Source: Streptomyces asoensis
GTDB taxonomy: Bacteria; Actinomycetota; Actinomycetes; Streptomycetales; Streptomycetaceae
DNA length: 64,000 nucleotides
Assembly (NCBI RefSeq): GCF_016860545.1
Contig: NZ_BNEB01000002.1
Coordinates: forward strand, 1,116,001 to 1,180,000
Direction: 5' to 3'
The notes under the pieces were generated by a model. It worked only from the letters and a program-made list of their open reading frames with translations, was not told where the DNA came from and did not search any database. The translations under genes were made by a program, and so were the position numbers. The stretch's first letter is position 1, and each line of letters starts with the position of its first letter. Of the stretch, positions 58,429-64,000 are shown one piece after another.

Positions 58429-59102
58429 GGCAGGCGCCAGTCCACCGGTTGTCCTCCCTGCCGCACCAGCAGGTCGTTGGCCCTGCTGAACGGGCGTGAG
58501 CCGAAGAAGCCGCGGTCCGCCGACATGGGGGAGGGGTGCGCGGACTCCACCGAGGGCAGATCCCCCAGCAGCGGACGCAGGTTGCGGGCGTCGCGGCCCC
58601 ACAGGACGGACACCAGCGGCTTGCCGCGCGCCGCCAGCGCCCGTATCGCCTGCTCGGTGACCTCTTCCCACCCCTTGCCCCGGTGCGCGGCGGGCTTGCG
58701 CGGGGCCGTGGTGAGCGCCCTGTTGAGCAGCAGCACCCCCTGCTGCGTCCACGGCGTCAGATCACCGTCGGACGGCTGGGACAGGCCCAGGTCGGTGGTC
58801 AGCTCCCGGTAGATGTTGATCAGGCTGCCGGGCAGCGGGCGGACGTCCGGGGCCACCGAGAACGACAGGCCCACCGCGTGCCCGGGCGTCGGATAGGGGT
58901 CCTGCCCGACGATCAGGACGCGGACGTCGTCGAAGGGCTGCTGGAAGGCCCGCAGGACGTTCTTCCCGGCGGGGAGGTAGGTGCGTCCGGCGGCGATCTC
59001 CGCGCGCAGGAAGTCGCCCATCTCGGCGATCTTCCCGGCGACGGGTTCGAGGGCCTTCGCCCACCCCGGTTCGACGATCTCATGCAAGGGTCGTGGTGCC
59101 AC
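58425..59102 (-). CDS. ung: Uracil-DNA glycosylase (family 1)
   Basis: A 225-residue family 1 UDG. The catalytic motif is [17 protein letters not shown] with Asp68, then LLLNRALTT and the minor-groove loop [21 protein letters not shown]. It removes uracil from DNA after cytosine deamination or dUMP incorporation. Length is the family norm. The GTG start at 59102 reads [14 protein letters not shown]. It shares an overlap with the downstream kinase gene, an odd functional pairing, so both may just share a promoter. Confidence 0.97.
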   Translation of the reverse strand: MAPRPLHEIVEPGWAKALEPVAGKIAEMGDFLRAEIAAGRTYLPAGKNVLRAFQQPFDDVRVLIVGQDPYPTPGHAVGLSFSVAPDVRPLPGSLINIYRELTTDLGLSQPSDGDLTPWTQQGVLLLNRALTTAPRKPAAHRGKGWEEVTEQAIRALAARGKPLVSVLWGRDARNLRPLLGDLPSVESAHPSPMSADRGFFGSRPFSRANDLLVRQGGQPVDWRLP

Positions 59103-59183
59103 GGCGTCACCCTACTGCCGTACACACGGCGGTGATCAACCGGTGGCCAAGGCCGCACGGCCCGCCCGCACGCGCCGTCCGGC

Positions 59184-60269
59184 TCATCCGACCACCGCGG
59201 CCCGTACGCACAGGACGTCCGGCAGGTGCGAGGCCAACTGCCGCCAGCTGTCGCCGTCGTCGGCCGAGGCGAACACCTCGCCGTTGCGGTTGCCGAAGTA
59301 GACGCCCGCCGGGTCCGCGTCGTCCGTGCACAGGGCGTCGCGCAGCACCGTGCCGTAGTGGTCCTCCTGGGGCAGGCCCGCCGTGAGCGGCTCCCAGCTC
59401 TCGCCCGCGTCCGAGGTGCGGAACACCCGGCAGCGGCGGTCGGCGGGCACCCGGTCGGCGTCGGCGTTGATGGGGAACACGTACGCCGTGTTCCCGCGGG
59501 CCGGGTGCGCGGCGACGGCGAAGCCGAAGGTGGAGGGCAGCCCCGCCCCGATGTCCTTCCACCGCCCGCCCCGGTCGTCGCTGCGGTAGACCCCCCAGTG
59601 GTTCTGGAGGTAGAGGCGGTCCGGGTCCGCCGCGTCCCTGGCCACCTTGTGCACGCACTGGCCGAACTCCGGGTTCGGATCCGGCAGGAACACCGCGGAG
59701 ACACCGGAGTTGGCGGGCGCCCAGCTCTCGCCGCCGTCGCTCGTGCGGAACACCCCGGCGGTGGACACGGCCACGGTGACCGACCGCGGGTCCCGGGTGT
59801 CGGTGAGGACCGTGTGCAGCCCCTCGCCGCCGCCACCGGGCACCCACTTCGAGCGGGTCGGGTGCTCCCACAGCGGACGGACCAGCTCGAAGCTCTCGCC
59901 GCGGTTCTCCGAGCGGTACAGCGCGGCCGGCTCCGTGCCCGCGTACACCACGTCCGGTTCGGCGGCCGCCGGGTGCAGCTGCCACACCCGCTCCAGCGAC
60001 GCCTGCGTGTCCTTGGGGAACCTGACCGCTGGGGCGGCCGGTTCGGTCCAGGTGCGGCCGAGGTCGTCGGAGTGGAACACCGACGGACCCCAGTGCGCGC
60101 TGTCGCCGCCCGCCAGCAGCCGCGGGCGCTCACCGCGGGTGTCCACGGCGACCGAGTAGATCGCCTGCGCGTTGAAATAGGGCGATGCGTCGAACTCCCA
60201 CGAGCCACCGCGCCGACGCCCGATGAACAGGCCTTTGCGCGTGCCCACGGCGAGCAGTACCTCGGTCAT
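59184..60269 (-). CDS. BNR/sialidase-like propeller protein (glycosyl hydrolase-type, exo-alpha-sialidase fold)
   Basis: A 361-residue beta-propeller with BNR/Asp-box-like repeats: GPSVFHSDDLGRTW, AALYRSENRGESF, VFRTSDGGESW, VYRSDDRGGRWKDIG, VFRTSDAGESW and VFASADDGDSW. There is no signal peptide; the start MTEVLLAVGTRKGLF at 60269 follows an excellent GGAGGTGATC. The fold is that of sialidases and VPS10/photosystem-assembly propellers; catalytic sialidase Arg triad is not evident, so it may be a non-catalytic propeller. It lies 81 bases upstream of ung on the same strand. Confidence 0.85.
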   Translation of the reverse strand: MTEVLLAVGTRKGLFIGRRRGGSWEFDASPYFNAQAIYSVAVDTRGERPRLLAGGDSAHWGPSVFHSDDLGRTWTEPAAPAVRFPKDTQASLERVWQLHPAAAEPDVVYAGTEPAALYRSENRGESFELVRPLWEHPTRSKWVPGGGGEGLHTVLTDTRDPRSVTVAVSTAGVFRTSDGGESWAPANSGVSAVFLPDPNPEFGQCVHKVARDAADPDRLYLQNHWGVYRSDDRGGRWKDIGAGLPSTFGFAVAAHPARGNTAYVFPINADADRVPADRRCRVFRTSDAGESWEPLTAGLPQEDHYGTVLRDALCTDDADPAGVYFGNRNGEVFASADDGDSWRQLASHLPDVLCVRAAVVG

Positions 60270-60549
60270 GCCGATCACCTCCGCTGTGTCCTCGACGTCT
60301 TTGTCGCAGACATCGGCCAGTTTGCACCCCAGCACTGACAGCCACCCCATCGGACGCCGTCGCCGCAGGTCAGAGCGGCGATGGCGGGCCGGGAGGCGGG
60401 GGACCGCGGCCGCTTCCGACAGCCGGCCTGCGCGGTCGCGCGGACCGTGCGACCGTCGAGACGAGGGACTCGGCCTGAGCATCGGGGCCGCCCGCCCCGT
60501 ATGGGAGGGCGGCCGGGGTGTTCGTGTGCTCATGAGGAGGAAGCCTTCG

Positions 60550-61131
60550 ATGGCGTTCCGTGGTCCGAAGGTGTGGCTGTGGCGCTGGCGGCGCAACCCG
60601 CTCAAGCGGCGCGCCGACATGGTGGAGGCCTGGGTGGTGCTCGGCGTGTGGGCGCTCACCGTGCTCGTCGGGATGCTGGCGGGCTGGATGACCGCGGGTG
60701 CCGTGGAACGCGGTCTGGCACGCGAACGCGTCGAGTGGCGGCCGCTGATGGCGCGGCTGACGGAACGGGCCCCGGGCAAGGCCGTCACGAACGGCGCCGC
60801 CGGCGGCGACCAGGTGTGGGCCAAGGTCGGCTGGACCGGTCCGGACGGCTCGACGCACAACGGCCAGGTCCGGGTCGGGCCCGGCAGCGCGTCGGGTACC
60901 CCGGTCATGATCTGGACGGACCGGCAGGGCCGTCTGGTGACGAAGCCGGCCACCGCCGCCCAGGCCGGACTGCGCGCCTCCCTCGTCGGGGGCCTGGCGG
61001 GGGTCGGCGCGGCGACCCTGCCGTTCGTCGGCGGCCGTGTCCTGCTGGGACGCATGGAGCGCCGGCGCGTGGAGCAGTGGGACACCGACTGGGCCCGCTT
61101 CGACGCCCTGTGGGGCCGCCCCACCGGCTAA
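60550..61131 (+). CDS. Rv1733c-like membrane protein with two transmembrane helices
   Basis: A 193-residue protein. After a basic start (MAFRGPKVWLWRWRRNPLKRRADMVE) comes TM1 (about 27-47, AWVVLGVWALTVLVGMLAGW), an extracytoplasmic region of about 100 residues with VWAKVGWTGPDGSTHNGQVRV and GTPVMIWTDRQGRLV, then TM2 (about 143-163) and a short charged tail. This is the architecture of actinobacterial Rv1733c-family proteins, whose function is not known. The start at 60550 follows AGGAGG. It is divergent from the BNR-repeat gene, with 280 bases between starts and no clear regulatory element seen. Confidence 0.78.
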   Translation: MAFRGPKVWLWRWRRNPLKRRADMVEAWVVLGVWALTVLVGMLAGWMTAGAVERGLARERVEWRPLMARLTERAPGKAVTNGAAGGDQVWAKVGWTGPDGSTHNGQVRVGPGSASGTPVMIWTDRQGRLVTKPATAAQAGLRASLVGGLAGVGAATLPFVGGRVLLGRMERRRVEQWDTDWARFDALWGRPTG

Positions 61132-61235
61132 CCGCCCGAGGCCCCACCACACCGGCCGCCCTGAGGGGCGACGGTCGCGTCCACCGCGCCACGGAGGGCA
61201 CGCGAAGTGGGTGCCGACGCCCGTGGGCCGCGTGG

Positions 61236-62966
61236 TCAGCCGGTCACGGGGAGGCTCCGTTCCAGGATGGCGTCGATGTCCGCGGCGTCCGGGAGGGTGC
61301 CGAAGGAGTACCCCCAGTCGCCACCGAGCCGGGTCGCGCAGAACGCGTCCGCGACGGCGGGCGCGGCGTGCCGCACCAGCAGCGAGGCCTGGAGGGTGAG
61401 GGCCATCTGTTCCACCAGGCGGCGGGCGCCGGACGGTGTCGCCCCGCCCAGGCGGGTCCGCAGCCGGGCGACGGCCGCGTCGAGGCGGGCGTCCGCCCCC
61501 CGGGCCAGGGCGAGTTCGCCGAACAGGGCGTCCGCCGTCGCCGGCTCGCGGGTCAACGCCCGCAGCACGTCGAGGGCGTTGACGTTGCCCGAGCCCTCCC
61601 AGATGGAGAGCAGCGGTGCCTCGCGGTAGTGGCGGGGCATGCCGGAGTCCTCCACGTAACCGTTGCCGCCCAGGCACTCCAGGGCTTCCGCCGTGAAGGC
61701 CGGGCCCCGCTTGGTCACCCAGTACTTGCCGACGGCGGTCGCGATCCGGCGGAAGGCGCGCTCGGGCCCCCGGCTCCCGTCGGCCCGCGCCGCCCGGTCC
61801 GCCGCGCCGGCCAGCCGCAGGGTGAGCGTGGTGGCGGCCTCCGACTCCAGCGCGAGGTCGGCGAGCACGTTGCGCATCAGCGGCTGGTCCAGCAGCCGTG
61901 CCCCGAACGCGCCGCGGTGCCGTACGTGGTGCCCCGCCTCGACGAGCGTCTTGCGCATCAGTGTCGCCGACATCATCACGCAGTCCAGCCGGGTGCAGTT
62001 GACCATCTCGATGATGGTCTTCACGCCCTGGCCCTCGGGCCCGACCAGCCAGGCCACGGTCCGGTCGAACTCCGGCTCGGAGGAGGCGTTGGAGCGGTTG
62101 CCGAGCTTGTCCTTGAGCCGCTGGACCCGGAACGTGTTGCGGGTGCCGTCGGGCAGCACGCGCGGGACGAGGAAGCAGGAGAGCCCGCCCGGCGCCTGGG
62201 CCAGCACGAGGAACACGTCGCACATCGGGGCCGAGGTGAACCACTTGTGCCCGCGCAGGGTGTACACGCCGGGCTCCGCCGTGGGCGCGGCCGTCGTGGT
62301 GTTCGTCCGGACGTCGGAGCCGCCCTGCTTCTCCGTCATTCCCATGCCCGCGAGCAGTCCGCGCTTGGCCGTCGGCACCCGGAGTCCCGGGTCGTACTCG
62401 CGGGCGGTCAGCAACGGCTCGTAGACGGCTGCCAGTTCCGGCTGACGGCGCAGCGCGGGGACGGCCGCGTAGGTCATCGAGGTCGGGCAGCCGTGTCCGG
62501 CGTCCGTGTGTCCCCAGGCGAGGCCGCCCGCCGTGCGCGCCACGTGGGCCCCCGGCCGGTCGTCCGCCCAGGGGGCACCGGCCAGCCCCTCCTCGACCGC
62601 GACCCGCATCAGCTCGTGCCAGGAGGGGTGGAAGTCGACCTCGTCGACGCGGTGGCCGTACCGGTCGTGCGTGCGCAGCTCGGGCTCGTGGCGGTTGGCC
62701 AGCTCGCCCCACTCCTGGGCCTCGGCGCCGCCCGCCAGCAGACCGATGCGGCGCACGTCCGGCTCCGCCCATCCGGCGCCCTCCCGCCGCAGGCCCTCGA
62801 GCAGGGCCCTGTCGTCGGAGGCGTCGTAGGGGGCCAGGGGCGGCGGCTGGTTGGTGACGTCGTGCGTGACGGACGCGGCCTCGGCGCCGGACGGGGGCAG
62901 CGTCCGGTCCTGCGCCCGGCCGTGGGTGGGCGACGGCGCCTGTGACGGGGTGACGGTGTGGACCAT
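61236..62966 (-). CDS. AidB-type acyl-CoA dehydrogenase family protein
   Basis: A 576-residue flavoprotein of the acyl-CoA dehydrogenase superfamily, AidB subgroup: GMGMTEKQGGSDVRTNTT, YTLRGHKWFTSAPMCDVFLVLAQA, then ECLGGNGYVEDSGMPRHYREAPLLSIWEGSGNVNALDVLRAL typical of AidB. E. coli AidB binds DNA and FAD and is induced by alkylating agents; the true substrate is unsettled. It is divergent from a PaaX-type regulator across a short region with a 9-bp inverted repeat, so alkylation or aromatic-acyl-CoA control are both conceivable. Confidence 0.88.
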   Translation of the reverse strand: MVHTVTPSQAPSPTHGRAQDRTLPPSGAEAASVTHDVTNQPPPLAPYDASDDRALLEGLRREGAGWAEPDVRRIGLLAGGAEAQEWGELANRHEPELRTHDRYGHRVDEVDFHPSWHELMRVAVEEGLAGAPWADDRPGAHVARTAGGLAWGHTDAGHGCPTSMTYAAVPALRRQPELAAVYEPLLTAREYDPGLRVPTAKRGLLAGMGMTEKQGGSDVRTNTTTAAPTAEPGVYTLRGHKWFTSAPMCDVFLVLAQAPGGLSCFLVPRVLPDGTRNTFRVQRLKDKLGNRSNASSEPEFDRTVAWLVGPEGQGVKTIIEMVNCTRLDCVMMSATLMRKTLVEAGHHVRHRGAFGARLLDQPLMRNVLADLALESEAATTLTLRLAGAADRAARADGSRGPERAFRRIATAVGKYWVTKRGPAFTAEALECLGGNGYVEDSGMPRHYREAPLLSIWEGSGNVNALDVLRALTREPATADALFGELALARGADARLDAAVARLRTRLGGATPSGARRLVEQMALTLQASLLVRHAAPAVADAFCATRLGGDWGYSFGTLPDAADIDAILERSLPVTG

Positions 62967-62972
62967 GGCCCC

Positions 62973-63012
62973 ATGTTGCACCTGCTCTGCGGTTGTAGCA
63001 ATAGTGCAACAT
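62973..63012. promoter_or_regulatory. Long inverted repeat in the AidB-PaaX divergent promoter
   Basis: Perfect 9-bp arms atgttgcac (62973-62981) and gtgcaacat (63004-63012) are separated by 22 bases, so their centres lie three helix turns apart. A related ttgtag/tgcaac dyad sits inside. The spacing suits two dimers of the PaaX-like regulator, controlling both its own gene and the dehydrogenase. Confidence 0.7.
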
Positions 63013-63038
63013 CGAGGGCGCACGTAGAGTACGTCCCC

Positions 63039-63791
63039 ATGCGGATGAACGTGTCGGCGCGGCCCGGCGAGGTGGACCTGCGTCCGCTGTCCGCCCGGTC
63101 GGTCGTCCTCAGTCTGCTGCTGGGCACGCACCCGCCGGAGCTGGCGGCCAAGGACCTGGTGAGCGGGGTGGAGCCCTTCGGGGTGGGCGGTTCCACGGTG
63201 CGCGCCGCGCTCAGCCGGATGGTCACGGCCGGGGATCTGCGCCGGACGGACGGCGTCTACCGGCTCAGCGAGCGGCTGCTGGAGCGCCAGCGCCGCCAGG
63301 ACGACGCCGTGCAGCCGGACACGCGCGCGTGGGACGGCGACTGGGAGATGGCCGTGATCACCGCGACCGGTCGCGGCCCCGCCGAACGGGCCGAACTGCG
63401 CGGCCGGTTGGGAGCTCTGCGGCTCGCCGAGCTGAGGGAGGGGGTCTGGCTGAGGCCCGCCAATCTGGGCCGGCCCTGGCCCACGGACCTCGGACAGGTC
63501 CTGCGCCCGTTCACCGCCCGCCCGGACACGCCTCCTCGCGAGCTGGCCGCGGGGCTGTGGCAGCTGGACGCGTGGGCGCGGACGTCCCGGGCCCTGCTGG
63601 CCCACGTCGAGCGGACGCACCTGCCCGCCGACCGCTTCACGGCCCTCGCGGCGGTCGTACGGCACCTGCTATCCGACCCGGTGCTGCCGCCGGACCTCCT
63701 CCCCGCCGACTGGCCGGGACCGGCCCTGCGCACCGCCTACGTCCACCACCGGCACACGCTGACCGCCCTGGTGCCGGGACCGGACGCGTAG
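63039..63791 (+). CDS. PaaX-family transcriptional regulator
   Basis: A 250-residue PaaX-like regulator: N-terminal winged helix with LSARSVVLSLLLGTHPPELAAKDLVSGVEPFGVGGSTVRAALSRMVTAGDLRRTDGVYRLSERL (about 15-80), then a middle domain with DGDWEMAVITATGRGPAERAELRGRLGALRLAELREGVWLRP and a C-terminal helical part. PaaX represses phenylacetate degradation and responds to phenylacetyl-CoA; PaaX-type proteins in Streptomyces control various acyl-CoA enzymes. Divergent from the AidB-type dehydrogenase, its probable target. Confidence 0.9.
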   Translation: MRMNVSARPGEVDLRPLSARSVVLSLLLGTHPPELAAKDLVSGVEPFGVGGSTVRAALSRMVTAGDLRRTDGVYRLSERLLERQRRQDDAVQPDTRAWDGDWEMAVITATGRGPAERAELRGRLGALRLAELREGVWLRPANLGRPWPTDLGQVLRPFTARPDTPPRELAAGLWQLDAWARTSRALLAHVERTHLPADRFTALAAVVRHLLSDPVLPPDLLPADWPGPALRTAYVHHRHTLTALVPGPDA

Positions 63792-63813
63792 GCGGGCCCC
63801 GGGGCACGGATGC

Positions 63814-63858
63814 GGCGGCCGTACGAAGCGCCGTGCGGGGACGCTTCGTACGGCCGCC
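63814..63858. terminator. Strong bidirectional hairpin terminator
   Basis: A perfect 17-bp stem (ggcggccgtacgaagcg / cgcttcgtacggccgcc) with an 11-base loop lies between the PaaX stop and the stop of the convergent partial gene at the window end. Confidence 0.9.
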
Positions 63859-63887
63859 TTCTCACCGTGGGGGGAACGCGGGGGGTG

Positions 63888-64000
63888 TCACTTGTAGGTG
63901 ATGTCCGAGGACGCGTACTTGCAGTAGGTCCCGTCCGCACCGCTGCCGTTGGTGGTCGGTTCCTTGCCCGTGTTGTTGCCGATGTACTTCTGGCACGGGA
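63888..64000 (-). CDS. C-terminal fragment of an unidentified protein (start outside the window)
   Basis: The last 36 complete codons of a minus-strand gene end with GADGTYCKYASSDITYK and the stop TGA at 63890-63888. The visible part contains two cysteines (PCQKYIG and TYCKYA) and is Asn/Thr/Gly-rich, as in secreted proteins, but no family can be named. It converges with the PaaX gene. Confidence 0.6.
   Translation of the reverse strand, partial: PCQKYIGNNTGKEPTTNGSGADGTYCKYASSDITYK

Noticed and set aside
1..64000. Search by eye for tRNA genes, insertion sequences, integrases or attachment sites
   Set aside because: No transposase or integrase motif, no terminal inverted repeats with target duplications, and no tRNA-like cloverleaf were recognised; a tRNA scan would settle this.

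Overview
The window is chromosomal DNA of a Streptomyces or very close relative. Base composition is strongly GC-biased with G/C in third codon positions, ORFs are long and shadowed in other frames, and several families are typical of the genus: a cvnABCD conservon, DUF5709, DUF5997 and DUF6397 proteins, a type B L31, paired cold-shock and DEAD-box genes, a DasR-type operator, and secreted Tat or lipoprotein hydrolases. I saw no tRNA, rRNA, CRISPR array, insertion sequence, integrase or phage gene. The layout looks like ordinary chromosome with many one- to three-gene units and a few conserved operons.

Layout. 1-6.5 kb: the end of a methyltransferase gene, an MHYT membrane sensor, the conservon cvnA-cvnB-cvnC-cvnD (histidine-kinase-like protein, roadblock protein, DUF742 protein, small GTPase), a flavin/F420-type oxidoreductase and a second CvnB-like roadblock gene. 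6.5-12.7 kb: a DUF6397 protein, a DUF3516 helicase plus acyl-CoA thioesterase pair, a YdjM-like membrane hydrolase, zinc-ligand-free L31 and a DUF5709 protein. 13-22.8 kb: a heterodimeric ABC exporter with one degenerate ATP site, a YkuD-fold lipoprotein, a secreted PNGase A-like amidase, a MarR regulator divergent from a third ABC exporter with an operator between them, and a short MltG. 22.8-29.6 kb: a flavin monooxygenase, YjbQ, a methyltransferase, a cold-shock gene with a structured leader followed by a DEAD-box helicase, OsmC and an atypical P450. 29.6-32.8 kb: a clan A glycosidase with carbohydrate-binding-like modules and a DinB protein.

The most distinctive block is 32.9-45.7 kb on the minus strand. 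It is a tightly coupled five-gene operon of about 12.8 kb: a DUF4132-type protein, a 1666-residue protein of unknown function, a MoxR AAA+ ATPase, a DUF5682-VWA fusion and a SWIM zinc-finger protein. The order resembles the uncharacterised E. coli yehI-yehL-yehM-yehP-yehQ set. MoxR plus VWA normally means an ATP-driven chaperone or metal/cofactor-insertion machine, and related gene sets have been proposed to be conflict systems. This is the best candidate for an undescribed system here.

45.9-64 kb: an extended cold-shock-domain protein, a LysR/EamA divergent pair, a DUF5997 gene divergent from a LysR effector domain without DNA-binding domain, a Tat-exported GH127 arabinofuranosidase carrying a LamG insertion, an Lrp regulator divergent from a FUSC transporter with two matching 19-bp operators, a lactonase preceded by a DasR-like site, a CbiX-like protein lacking its usual histidines, uracil-DNA glycosylase overlapping a GlcNAc-kinase-like gene, a BNR-repeat protein, an Rv1733c-like membrane protein, an AidB-type acyl-CoA dehydrogenase divergent from a PaaX-type regulator, and the 3' end of a further gene.

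Functions are inferred from motifs and family knowledge only; no database search was run. Starts were chosen from ribosome-binding sites, overlaps and where recognisable family sequence begins.
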